Positions 7,798 to 15,979 of a stretch of 19,286 nucleotides of DNA are shown here, one piece after another. The first letter of the stretch is position 1. Every line of letters starts with the position of its first letter. The notes below the pieces were generated by a model. It searched no databases. It was not told the origin of the DNA and saw nothing but the letters and a program-made list of their open reading frames with translations. The stretch comes from Chrysochromulina tobinii (taxonomy: Eukaryota > Haptophyta > Prymnesiales > Chrysochromulinaceae). The stretch is from NCBI GenBank assembly GCA_001275005.1, contig JWZX01001256.1:1-19286 (forward strand). Direction: 5' to 3'. The position numbers and the translations under genes are program-made.

Positions 7798-9126
7798 ATG
7801 GCAGATCCGGAGCGCCAACCTGCGTCCAACAAGCCCTACCTGGGCGCCTTCTACCTCCGTGACGAGGCTTGCTACCGCATCATCGAGGCCACCGGCCCGA
7901 GCACCGTCTCCGTGAAAGGCGTCGACGAGCCGGGCGGCAAAGAGTGGACGACGACAGGCGAGGTGTTCAAAAAGGGCCTCGCCTTGGACTACAAGTTCAG
8001 GGCGGTCGAGCGCGACGTCTTCGGGCGCATCATTGGCGCCGGCGCCATCAGGTGGGAGTGGCCCAAGGACGACCAGTGGGAGCGCCTCCTCTCGTGGAAG
8101 AGCGCAGCGACACCGTACCTCGGCAAGTACGTCGACGCGACCAACCCGCAGAAGTTTCGGACTTTGGAGCCCGGCGCCGTGGGCACCACCTCAAAGGTGC
8201 TCCTGCGCGGCGCCGATGTCCAGGAGGGAGGCGACTTCAAACAGTGGACGGCCTCTGGCTCCGTGACAGCGGATGGCCTGGTGCTTGATCTCTCGAAGAT
8301 GCCCGGCGGCGGCGGCGGCAGAAATGAGAAGGCGACGCTGATGGTGGGCGGCGGGCTGCAGTTTTCGGACAAGAGCGGCACCGTGTGGAAGCGGCTGCCC
8401 CCCAAGGAGTACATCAACGAGTTCGCGCGCTTGCACGACATCCAGGCCAAGCTGACCGTGGTCCTGAACGAGCTGGTCTTTGACGAGCAGTTTGCGGCAT
8501 ATTCGATACCAGAAGATCCTCTGAAGAGATTTGCGGAGCTGCTGATGGCGCGAATCTCGGGTGGAGCGCCCGAGGCGGCGGCGACGCAGACCTCGCGACC
8601 GATGACTGCCAAGCCCGACCAGCCCGCGGGCACGCAGATGACGCCTCGTCATGCAATCTCGAATCGCGAGGATCCTCGGAGTCTCGTCCATCTCGAGACC
8701 CAGATGACACCTCGGGATCCCGGAGATGCCGAGACCCAGATGACCCCGCGCACGGCGGACGAGATCGAGACGCAAACGTCGCGCCCCGGAACGCGCCCCG
8801 CCTCACGGGAAGGCGCTCTTGTGCTTCGGTACGGCTTTGGCGGCGAGGGTGCCCCTGCGCCGGCGGCCAGTTCCGTCAGTTTCGTCGAGGACCATTTCCC
8901 AAACCCCCCGATGTCTCCGATTGGCGAGGACGGGCCGTTGGATGCCGAGGGGGACGAGGGCGGCGCCGGCGCATCGGCAGAGGAGCACGCGTTGGACGGC
9001 AGCTCGCTAGCAGAGGATCTCGCAGCGGCTCCGGCTGAAGGAGGAGCTGACGGAGGGGCAGCTCCGGCGGCGTCCGATCCCACGGCACCGCCTCCCGAGG
9101 CGCCGCCGGCCGCTGACGCCGCGTGA
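7798..9126 (+). CDS. Hypothetical protein, 442 aa, intronless
   Basis: I do not recognise the family. The N-terminal 260 residues look like a folded soluble domain with even codon use and regular alternation of hydrophobic residues (YLGAFYLRDEACYRIIEATG, then WEWPKDDQWERLL, and a helix-like KEYINEFARLHDIQAKL). A glycine run (PGGGGG) lies near residue 168. The C-terminal 180 residues are low complexity: the motif TQMTPR occurs three times between about 280 and 320, flanked by TQTSRP on both sides, followed by an acidic Ala/Pro/Gly-rich tail. No signal peptide or membrane helix is visible. The threonine-rich TQMTPR units could be phosphorylation or binding repeats, but that is a guess. It shares a divergent promoter with DPH7. 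The start is the first ATG that opens this frame after the short upstream region. Confidence 0.8.
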   Translation: MADPERQPASNKPYLGAFYLRDEACYRIIEATGPSTVSVKGVDEPGGKEWTTTGEVFKKGLALDYKFRAVERDVFGRIIGAGAIRWEWPKDDQWERLLSWKSAATPYLGKYVDATNPQKFRTLEPGAVGTTSKVLLRGADVQEGGDFKQWTASGSVTADGLVLDLSKMPGGGGGRNEKATLMVGGGLQFSDKSGTVWKRLPPKEYINEFARLHDIQAKLTVVLNELVFDEQFAAYSIPEDPLKRFAELLMARISGGAPEAAATQTSRPMTAKPDQPAGTQMTPRHAISNREDPRSLVHLETQMTPRDPGDAETQMTPRTADEIETQTSRPGTRPASREGALVLRYGFGGEGAPAPAASSVSFVEDHFPNPPMSPIGEDGPLDAEGDEGGAGASAEEHALDGSSLAEDLAAAPAEGGADGGAAPAASDPTAPPPEAPPAADAA

Positions 9127-9477
9127 TCTATGCTCACGCACGAGAGAGACGAGAGCCCCTGGTCTCTCCACGGTCCGCACTCTCTACGTTCACCAGATTA
9201 CACCACACACCACACATGACCGGACTCCACGATACAGTACGCCGGGCCACAACAACGCATGACGAATGTATAATGGTGTAATAGACAAATAGACCAGCAG
9301 GGAGTTAGAGGGGAGTGCGAAACTGCGAATAGAGCGCCAGTCCGCGAGGCGGCTCGGCCTTATCCTTTTTTGGGTGCAAGTTGGCGGAAATCACAAACGG
9401 TGGCCGTATCCGAGAGTTTGTTGAACATCTTTGAACCCCGGCCAGGCCAGCCGCCTCAGGAGCTGCGTGCAGTTCAC
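9127..9477. other. Intergenic region between two plus-strand intronless genes
   Basis: 351 bases hold the 3' end of the gene at 7798 and the promoter and leader of the protease gene. It includes a CA-rich tract (CACCACACACCACACA-like, about 9203-9217) and an AT-richer patch around 9265-9290 with TATAATGG. In-frame leader sequence upstream of the chosen ATG (from 9370) is open but lacks an ATG. Nothing else is recognised. Confidence 0.4.
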
Positions 9478-11172
9478 ATGATGCGCGCAGCTCGTTTGCT
9501 GCTGGCGATGTGCGCCGTCCCGTGCGCGGGCTGGCGTACGATCACGCAGACTAGTTACGGCGGCCAGATCTCGCAAATCCGGCAGCAGATGAGCGGCACT
9601 AGTTCCGCGAGCGTGTACCAGCGGCTCGGCTGGATGTGGACGTGGCCCGCAAGCGCGAGCGACACTACCGGGCTTGGCGGGGGGGTCACGTGGGCGTGGG
9701 ATCCAGAGCTCTGCGATCTTCTGTTGCCCATCTTCCGCGAGCGCTTCACAACCGTCTCCTTCATCGATTGCTCCTGGATCAAGGCCGCCATGCATAGCGC
9801 TTTTGATACATGGTCGCAAAACCATCCGTACATCACCTTCCGGGAAGTGACCGACATGTGTGAGTCGACAGGTCAATTGCAGCCGGGCACCACTGGCTGC
9901 TCACACGCCGAGATCTGGGTGACGAAGAAGAATATGAGCAATCCTACCGTATCGGCGGATCAGGCGGCGCGCGCCGGCGCCACGCAGGCGTTTGTCTCGA
10001 GCAGCTTTCGGTTCACGAACGGCCAAGCGGCGCGGCAGCAGCTGATCGAGGTTACTCGGGGCTCCATCCAGTTTGCGTATGAGGAACCCATGTGCTGGTA
10101 CTTGGACAGTGGCTTTTGCGCCGGCTTCCACCGCTTGAAGCAAAGTTCCTCGCCGGAAGCGGCCCTTGCAGGCGGCGTTGGGCTGCTGTTCTCCGTTTGG
10201 AGCATCGCGATGTTGTCCGTGGCTTATTCGGTAGTTAGGGCCGTCAAGCGCCAGCTGACAACGATGCTTGTCGAAGATCTGGCCGTCTCAGATCTCGACG
10301 GCGATGGCAAAGTCGACGCCACTGAGGTCGCACAGCATGTCGTGAAGCGATCGTACAAGAGGACGCAAGCGTTCCTCAACGCGCTGGCGGAGGAGGCGAT
10401 CCTGCTGACCGCGCTCAAGTTCACGGTCCTGCTCATCCCGTGGCCCTTTTACGTGTATGTCTTCCAGGTGTGCTGGGACTGCTACGATTTCGAGGCGGCG
10501 GCGGCGCACGAGGTCGGCCATCTCCTCGGCCTCAGCCATCCGGACACGAAGGACCGGGAGCTGCGTCCTCCATTCACCTCAACCGGACAGAACTCGTACA
10601 ACGCCCTGCTCGCCGCGGGAAATGTGATGAACTCGTCCACGTGCGGCAATCCATGGGATTACGTACGAGAATGGGATCCAGTGGGGGACCCCGACGCACC
10701 CGTGTACCAGGGTGTCCAACTGACGGCCGCAGGAACGCGGATGGCCATCATGGAGGCCTTCACGACGCACAACCCATCCGTGTGCCTCTCGCAGGACGAC
10801 TACGAGGGCCTTCTCACACTCTACCCCGTGTGCGGCAGCGGCATGCCCCCAGAGCCCACGTGCATCAAGACCAAGGTCAGCATCGGCGCCTTGCGCGTCT
10901 CCGTCTTCGTCCTCGCCCCTTTCATCTTCTCTCTGCTCATCGCGATCCTCGTCCACTGCTGCGTCGAACGCGCGGCCAAGGAACAACTCGATGAGCAGAA
11001 GCGTCGTAAATTGGAGAAAAGGAAGGAGGCTAGGGAAGCGAAGCGAAAGACGAGCTTGGAGGACGGCACGCAAGAGGGCAGTCTAGCGAGGATTGGCTTC
11101 TCCGGCGACAAGGTCCTACCAAACAAGGGGTCGCCTGGGCCGCCAGCCGTCGATCCATTGTATGTTGACTGA
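9478..11172 (+). CDS. Membrane-bound matrixin-like zinc metalloprotease split by a TM/EF-hand/TM insert
   Basis: Predicted secretory-pathway zinc protease, 564 residues, intronless. Residues 1-17 (RAARLLLAMCAVPCAG) form a signal peptide. The zinc-binding active site HEVGHLLGLSH is at 344-354 and a Met-turn-like NVMNS at 382-386, as in metzincins, most like matrixins (compare GSIQFAYEEPMCWY at 195-208 with the matrixin IHFD..E.W strand). Between that strand and the active-site helix lie two hydrophobic segments (about 233-254 and 308-330) enclosing a perfect EF-hand loop (DLDGDGKVDATE, 272-283) in a basic, helical stretch. A third membrane helix (about 467-494) precedes a Lys/Arg/Glu-rich tail. 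Inferred topology: protease halves outside, EF-hand and tail in the cytosol. Eight or more cysteines in the outer parts suggest disulfides. Start: ATG ATG before the signal peptide; either could be used, and an upstream TTG frame was rejected. Confidence 0.88.
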   Translation: MMRAARLLLAMCAVPCAGWRTITQTSYGGQISQIRQQMSGTSSASVYQRLGWMWTWPASASDTTGLGGGVTWAWDPELCDLLLPIFRERFTTVSFIDCSWIKAAMHSAFDTWSQNHPYITFREVTDMCESTGQLQPGTTGCSHAEIWVTKKNMSNPTVSADQAARAGATQAFVSSSFRFTNGQAARQQLIEVTRGSIQFAYEEPMCWYLDSGFCAGFHRLKQSSSPEAALAGGVGLLFSVWSIAMLSVAYSVVRAVKRQLTTMLVEDLAVSDLDGDGKVDATEVAQHVVKRSYKRTQAFLNALAEEAILLTALKFTVLLIPWPFYVYVFQVCWDCYDFEAAAAHEVGHLLGLSHPDTKDRELRPPFTSTGQNSYNALLAAGNVMNSSTCGNPWDYVREWDPVGDPDAPVYQGVQLTAAGTRMAIMEAFTTHNPSVCLSQDDYEGLLTLYPVCGSGMPPEPTCIKTKVSIGALRVSVFVLAPFIFSLLIAILVHCCVERAAKEQLDEQKRRKLEKRKEAREAKRKTSLEDGTQEGSLARIGFSGDKVLPNKGSPGPPAVDPLYVD

Positions 11173-11514
11173 GAGGTCAGAGTTGGGAGCGGAAGAGCGC
11201 CTTATACCGTGCCTCATAAGGGTGATATGGGCATGCACTCTTGACTTCACGCTGCGAGGCCGAGGGTGCTGGGGGAATCCACGGGCGTGGACCGACCTGG
11301 ACCAGGGTCTTGACCGGATCAGTAGTAAAGGGACGCTCGTGCGCGGTCGGTACTCATTTGTCATCAAAAGGTCTTTTCTCGAAATATGGCGAAGACAACT
11401 TTTGTCAACAGGTTTACTCCGTCGCTGCACGCTTCAAAACCCGCAAAGGCCAAACATGGCCAAAGCAACGATTGGGGGGTTTGTTCCATTTAGGGTGTGA
11501 CTCGAAACTGTGTT
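11173..11514. other. Intergenic region after the protease gene
   Basis: 342 bases with lower GC than the genes. It contains no open frame with convincing protein character and no RNA gene I can fold. It holds the 3' end of the protease transcript and leads into the left arm of the inverted repeat. Confidence 0.4.
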
Positions 11515-11670
11515 GTAACCACCGTGACCGATGTAACTGAACAACTGAGGTGAGCTCATGATATGACGCCCCGCCATGGGCATGGCGGCGCTGGCGGACA
11601 CTGATCGTTTGCACCTCGTCCGGGCCACCACCGGCCTACCCGACCGGCAGGCGGCACGGCTAGTACGCGA
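11515..11670 (+). repeat. Left arm of inverted repeat (156 bp)
   Basis: Starts GTAACCACCGTGACCGATGT and ends GGCTAGTACGCGA. It matches the reverse complement of 12926-13137 at nearly every position apart from a 51-base and a 5-base length difference. It contains a perfect hairpin, CCGCCATG-GG-CATGGCGG, at 11571-11588. Oriented inwards, towards 11893. Confidence 0.93.
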
Positions 11671-11984
11671 CCCAGTCCGCGCACATGTCCGCGCACGGGC
11701 CGTGGGCAACATGTGCGATTGATGACGGACGATTGTGGAGAGTTTGACCGGTGCCACGTGGAGTGAGCGACATTGCGTTGTGGAGACACGCGACAATAGA
11801 GAGCCTCGCTCCTGACCGCGCTCGCTCTTCGCTCCCCAAGATCTTGGAACGACAGGAACGGTCTAACCTGAAGTCCGCCAAGCACGGCCTGGGTGTCCAT
11901 GCTTTCCACCGCCAAGGAGATCGCCAAGGAGATCGCCGAGGTCTGCTCCTGGAAGCTCGCCGAGGTCCGCTCCGAGCTCAGACC
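11671..11984. other. Region between left inverted-repeat arm and the 3' end of the 11985 gene
   Basis: 314 bases. The part from 11893 carries short repeats of GAGATCGCC and GCTCCTGG-type words that are open in a plus-strand frame running to 12207, and that frame is antisense to the gene modelled at 11985-12764. I judge the plus-strand frame the weaker candidate but cannot exclude it. Otherwise nothing recognised. Confidence 0.35.
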
Positions 11985-12764
11985 TCAGTTCCCGAGGTCT
12001 GCTCCTGGGAGCTCCGAGGTCACGTCCTCCTCAGAGCGGAGGAGCTCCTCTGCAATCTCCTCTGCGATCTCCTCGGGGATCGAGGCCGAGGAGGAGGAGG
12101 TGTCGAGCTCCTCAGAAATCGAGCCGAGCGCCGACAAGGAGGAGAAGGACGACGACGACGATGAGGGACACTCGAACCGCGGGCTCATCGGATCCAGCCC
12201 AAAGTGACTGTGGCTGCTGCCACCCGCCAAGGCCGCGTCCGCCAGCACTCCGAGAGCACTTGACGACGGGCCGGGCGCCGCCTGAGCCGTGGTGATCGCG
12301 GGAGGCTCGTCCACGTCCACCTCGGCAGGCGCACCCTCCTCTTCCTTGCCATGGCTCTTGTCCTCGCTCGAGGTCGAACCCTTTTCGTCGCTCGGGCTCC
12401 AGCAGATGCCGTCGGTGCGCTGCTTCTGCTCGGAGTACAGACGTCGGATCTCGGCGTCGTCATCGGCCGGACGTTCGCCACGGCGCCGCTTGTGCCGGTG
12501 CGAGCTCGTGTCGAGCACGGGCCGGAAGAGTGTCGCGACCGTCAGAGACGAGCTGAAGGGCTCCCGCCGACTGGCCGCGTGCACCGGCGTTGCTGGAGGC
12601 GGCGGCGGCAACATCTGGCAGATGGCAATGAGGTCGACGATGCCGATCTCGCGCAGCGCCTCAGAGAGGTCGAGCTTGACGAGCGCCTGATCTGCTACCA
12701 GACGGATGACCGTGCCCGTTCCTTCGCCACGCGCACTGACACGCGTGCCAACGACAATGCACAT
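11985..12764 (-). CDS. Hypothetical acidic Ser/Glu-rich protein, 259 aa
   Basis: Family not recognised. Residues 1-50 (VGTRVSARGEGTGTVIRL, then ADQALVKLDL) resemble a small SH3/KOW/Tudor-like beta barrel of the type G.RV..RGEG.GTV, which often binds nucleic acid or peptides; this is inference from pattern only. The middle has a basic patch (SSHRHKRRRGERP, about 88-100) that could be a nuclear localisation signal. The rest is low complexity: Pro/Ala-rich, then polyserine, ending in acidic EEIAEEIAEELLRSEEDVTSE. It is a single exon. An alternative plus-strand frame (11893-12207) overlaps its 3' end antisense. The gene sits exactly between the two inverted-repeat arms. The start is the first ATG, directly before the barrel-like motif. 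Confidence 0.6.
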   Translation of the reverse strand: MCIVVGTRVSARGEGTGTVIRLVADQALVKLDLSEALREIGIVDLIAICQMLPPPPPATPVHAASRREPFSSSLTVATLFRPVLDTSSHRHKRRRGERPADDDAEIRRLYSEQKQRTDGICWSPSDEKGSTSSEDKSHGKEEEGAPAEVDVDEPPAITTAQAAPGPSSSALGVLADAALAGGSSHSHFGLDPMSPRFECPSSSSSSFSSLSALGSISEELDTSSSSASIPEEIAEEIAEELLRSEEDVTSELPGADLGN

Positions 12765-12925
12765 GGCGATTGTAAGGGCTCTGAGCGGGGCGGAGACGCT
12801 TTTGTGCGCCTCTGAGGCTCTGAGGGAAAAAGCCGCCGTCTTGGGCGCTGCGCGATCGCCTTATTAGCGCACAATAATCTCCTCAAATCACGCGTGCGAT
12901 CACCGGCGTCAGACATGCGGACCAT
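12765..12925 (-). promoter_or_regulatory. Probable promoter and leader of the 11985-12764 gene
   Basis: 161 bases between the start codon and the right inverted-repeat arm. It includes an AT-rich patch TTATTAGCGCACAATAAT at 12860-12877, the most AT-rich spot nearby, about 100 bases upstream of the ATG. Assigned as promoter by position only. Confidence 0.35.
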
Positions 12926-13137
12926 TCGCGTACTAGCCGTGCCGCCTGCCGGTCGGGTAGGCCGGTGGTGGCCCGGACGAGGTGCAAACGATCAAGCAAG
13001 CAATTCAACTTTCAACATTCAAGAAGCACGATTAGCAAACGATCAGTGTCCCGTCCGCCAGCGCCGCCATGCCCATGGCGGGGCGTCAAATCATGAGCTC
13101 ACCTCAATTGTTCAATTACATCGGTCACGGTGGTTAC
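12926..13137 (-). repeat. Right arm of inverted repeat (212 bp) with a 51-bp internal insertion
   Basis: Reverse complement of the left arm (11515-11670), including the CCGCCATG/CATGGCGG hairpin at 13064-13081. It is longer because of 51 extra bases bounded by the direct repeat GCAAACGATCA at 12984-12994 and 13035-13045, and five extra bases near the GTCCGCC. The extra segment is AT-rich (CAATTCAACTTTCAACATTC), unlike the rest. Confidence 0.93.
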
Positions 13138-13295
13138 TGTACCAGCGGGCGGGCGGCGACCCTGGCACGACTGACAGCGGTTCACGACTCACCTCTCATG
13201 ACGTGATGCTGCCCGCAGCTCGCGCGCCGTCCCGGGCGCTCTGTGAGGCGATCCTACCGATCTCCCAACAGCGTGCTGCGCTGCTGCCGCGCAGC
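13138..13295. other. 3' flank of the MYB gene
   Basis: 158 bases between the right inverted-repeat arm and the MYB stop codon. The minus-strand sequence just after the stop contains a GTGAGC donor-like string and remains open in another frame, so a further short MYB exon here cannot be excluded. No terminator or polyadenylation motif recognised. Confidence 0.35.
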
Positions 13296-15783
13296 TCACG
13301 CGCCGTCGCGGGCGCCGTCGGCGAGGGGAGGCGCGGCGGGCGCCAGCGTGCTGAGCGCCGTGGCGCCGTCGCGGGCGCCGTCGGCGAGGGGAGGCGCGGC
13401 GGGCGCCAGCGTGCTGAGCGCCGTGGTGAGCTGTGCGCGTGCAGAGAGGAGGGGTGATGGAAGGACATACGGCGTCGCCCCATCTCCTCTGCCAAAGTCG
13501 GAGGGCAACGGTCATCAGTTGCAATCGGTGGCAATCGGAGGTCATCAGTGGCAATCACACCTGGCCTCAAGCTGAAGCAGCGCCTCATCCGTGGCAAGAA
13601 AGTCAAGCATTGCGGACGGCGTCAGACCGAACTGAGGCGAGAGCTGCGAGGCGAGATCGCTCGAGATCGATGAGTGCCAATCAGAGCCAATCAGTGGCAA
13701 TCAGTGGCAATCAGAGCCTATCAGAGCCAATCCAAGCCAATCCGAGGCAATCAGTGGCAATCCGTGGCACTCACTTGCGAGGCAAACTCTTGGAGCTCAC
13801 GCGGCGTCTCGAGCGCGCCCAGGAAGCTCATCACACCGCTCGCGCTCAGGCACTGCACCGCGTCGTAACGGGCGCTCAGGCAGCCCATATTAGGCAATTG
13901 CGTCGAGCTCAGCGCGGAGGTGGCGCCGTGTTGGGCGCCTGCGCCGGGCGCCTGCCCGGCGAATGAGACGAGATCGAGATCGCTCGAGATCGGTGAGTGC
14001 CAGTCAGAGCCAATCAGAGCCAATCAGAGCCTATCAGAGCCAATCAGAGCCAATCAGAGCCTTTCAGAGCCACTCGGTGGCCCTCACCTGCCCGGAGATC
14101 GTGACGAGCTTGAGGTCGGTCGCGCCCACGGGACGTTTGGTTCGTAGTTTCGATTTGGAGCCGCCGGAGCCTTTGCCTGGGCTGCTGCCGCCACCATCCT
14201 CGCCGGCGGCGCTGGCGCTGGCGCTGGCGTTGGCGTTGGCGTTGGTGCTGCTGCTGCTGCTGCAGGGCGGAGGAGGCGGCATCATGTCCCTCGGCATCAT
14301 GTCCCAAGTCGCCGCCGCCACCGCCGCCACCGACGCCGCAGACAGCCCGCTCGCCATCGCACCCCCCTGCGAAGCGCCGTGCTGGGCGGTAGCGCCGTGT
14401 TGGGCGACAGCGCCGTGTTGAGCGGACGTCGCCCCGGCACTACGGCTTCGCTTCGCGGCTGGCTCGGGCGCCCGCGACGGCGCTCGCCTCGCCGCCGTCG
14501 CCGGCAGCGCCGCGCCCGAGTCCGCGCCGTACTGAGCGCTTGCATGCGCGCCCCCGCGTGCTCCTCGCACGGCTTCCGCAGGCACGCCGGGGTGGATGAC
14601 GTCGGGGAATTCGGGCAGCTCTGATGACGTCCTCATCACGTCATCAGCGGCGCCGCCGAGCACGTCGGCGAGCGCTGCCGTCATCGGTGAGGCTCCAATC
14701 GAGAGGACATCTCCAATCGAGCCGCCGACCGCCGCCGACGAAGCTGACGAAATTGACCAGACCGACGAGATTGACGAGATTGACGAGACTGCGCCCGCAG
14801 CCGGTTTCGTCACTGGCGGCGGTTTCGCGAGGGTGCCGCCATGCTCAGGCGGATACGCGCCCGGGCTCGGCGTCGCACCGATGGCATTCTGCAGCCGGGC
14901 GGTCGCGTCGAGCAGCTCGGCTGGCGTTCGCGCGCGCTGTGAACGAGGGTGTGAACGAGGGACGAGGCGCCGTGGTGAGCATGCAGAGGCGAGGCGGGAG
15001 AGGGCATTCAGACGAGTCCTAAGATGGCACTCGTCCCAAATTGGCACGCGTCCCAGAAAGGCAATCGAGGTCCCACTCACGAGCATGCAATCGAGGGCCC
15101 ACTCGCGAGCATGCAATCGAGGGCACACTCACGAGCATGCAAAGCAGCGCATCCAGACCGCCTTGAGCGACCGCCGAGCGCGGCGCAGAGCCCTCGACGA
15201 CAGGGAAATCGATGAGCTGCGCGAGCGACGACTGCGGGTTCGTGCGCAGCAGGTTGTTGATCTTCGCCGCCTCGATGTGCGTCGGCGTGCCCATCGTCCT
15301 CGACGGCTCCGTGCCCGGAAGCGACGGCAGCCCCTCCGGGAAGCCCTTGGGTAGCTGGCCGTCCACGAGCATGTGTGCGATGTTCTCGCCGCGGCGGAGC
15401 GCCGAGTTCCAATGGTTCTTGACCGCGTTGTCCGTGCGCCCGGGTAGGTACTTGGCAATGTCCGCCCACTTGTTGCCAAACTCGTCGTGGAGCTGCATGA
15501 GCTTGCGGTCCTCGTCCAGCGACCAGGCGGACTTGTTGATGTCGTGGTCGAGGTGGTTGTGCCAGCGCTCGCGGCACTGCTTGCCCGTGCGCCCGGGCAG
15601 CGACAGCGCCACAGTCGTCCATGCGCGCGTCCCGTGCTGGTGCACGAGGGCGCGCACGGTGTCGTCCTCGAGCTGGGTCCACTGCTTGCGCTGCGTCCCC
15701 GATCCTCGCGCGGAGACTTCTTCGTCGTCCGCATCGATCGAAGCCTCGACGATCTGGGCGCTCGAGGATCCCGCGTCGCTCAT
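13296..15783 (-). CDS. R2R3-MYB-type transcription factor, 5 exons
   Basis: Nuclear DNA-binding regulator. Exons: 15783-15133, 14936-14088, 13951-13775, 13643-13561, 13488-13296; 650 residues with all phases matching. Two MYB repeats lie at the N-terminus: tryptophans 35, 55, 74 in repeat one (WTQLEDD, then GRTGKQCRERWHNHLD) and 87, 106, 125 in repeat two (WSLDEDRKLMQLHDEFGNKW, then GRTDNAVKNHWNS). Recognition helices are intact. The first tryptophan of the second repeat is kept, as in animal c-MYB and MYB3R rather than most plant R2R3 proteins. The C-terminal half is low complexity, with AQHGA repeats, a polyserine/NANASA run and a 21-residue repeat at the very end. One short ordered stretch (ASGVMSFLGALETPRELQEF, then LTPSAMLDFLATDEALLQLE) spans exons 3-4. 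The gene is divergent from the LRR gene. The start ATG is clear; the C-terminal end is less sure. Confidence 0.88.
13299..13424 (-). repeat. 63-bp coding tandem repeat x2 at the MYB C-terminus
   Basis: Two adjacent units (13362-13424 and 13299-13361) encode 21 residues each, TALSTLAPAAPPLADGARDG plus a final Ala, followed directly by the stop. Part of the unit recurs downstream of the stop up to about 13325 on the plus strand in degenerate form. Confidence 0.9.
14937..15132 (-). repeat. MYB intron 1 with repeated exon 1 end
   Basis: The last bases of exon 1 plus donor (sense GCATGCTCGTGAGTG) recur twice more in the intron, at about 15076-15096 and 15102-15122, in units of about 28 bases ending CCTCGATTGCATGCTCG. 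The donor string GTGAGT or GCGAGT therefore appears three times in a row. Confidence 0.85.
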
Positions 15784-15979
15784 CGCGTCGCCGTCACGGG
15801 AGTGCGCGACCCAATCGGGGTGGCGGAGCCCACCCTGAACGCCTCACGGCAACTATGAAATCGCAATCAAACAAAAATTACGAAGAAAGAGGAGTCGACA
15901 TTCGCAGGTGTAACGAGATTCAAGTTCCAATGAGTCATTCACACTTGAAGTGACCGACGAGTTCCAACGTCCATACACC
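15784..15979. promoter_or_regulatory. Divergent intergenic region, probable bidirectional promoter
   Basis: 196 bases between the MYB (minus) and LRR (plus) start codons. It contains CCAAT at 15811-15815 and an AT-rich patch at about 15854-15890 (CAATCAAACAAAAATTACG). Function is assigned by position and these weak motifs. Confidence 0.45.
15930..15953 (+). other. Possible upstream ORF in the LRR gene leader
   Basis: ATG followed by six sense codons and TGA (MSHSHLK), ending 26 bases before the main ATG at 15980. It would be a translated uORF only if transcription begins upstream of 15930, which the sequence does not show. Confidence 0.25.

Noticed and set aside
7989-9137. Long minus-strand frames opposite the 7798 gene
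   Set aside because: Composition typical of antisense of GC-rich coding sequence. The plus-strand frame is longer, uninterrupted and has better protein character.
9370-9477. N-terminal extension of the protease from 9370
   Set aside because: The first codon there is TTG, and the first ATG (9478) directly precedes a good signal peptide.
11173-11500. tRNA or small RNA gene in the AT-richer intergenic region
   Set aside because: No cloverleaf, A/B-box pair or TTCGA loop could be found by eye on either strand.
11893-12207. Plus-strand gene overlapping the 11985-12764 gene antisense
   Set aside because: Short, repeat-derived and starting with a non-unique ATG context. The minus frame is longer with a plausible beta-barrel N-terminus. 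Noted as an alternative only.
11515-13137. Autonomous DNA transposon with terminal inverted repeats
   Set aside because: No transposase-like frame lies between the arms and no target-site duplication is evident. Kept only as an inverted repeat of unknown nature.
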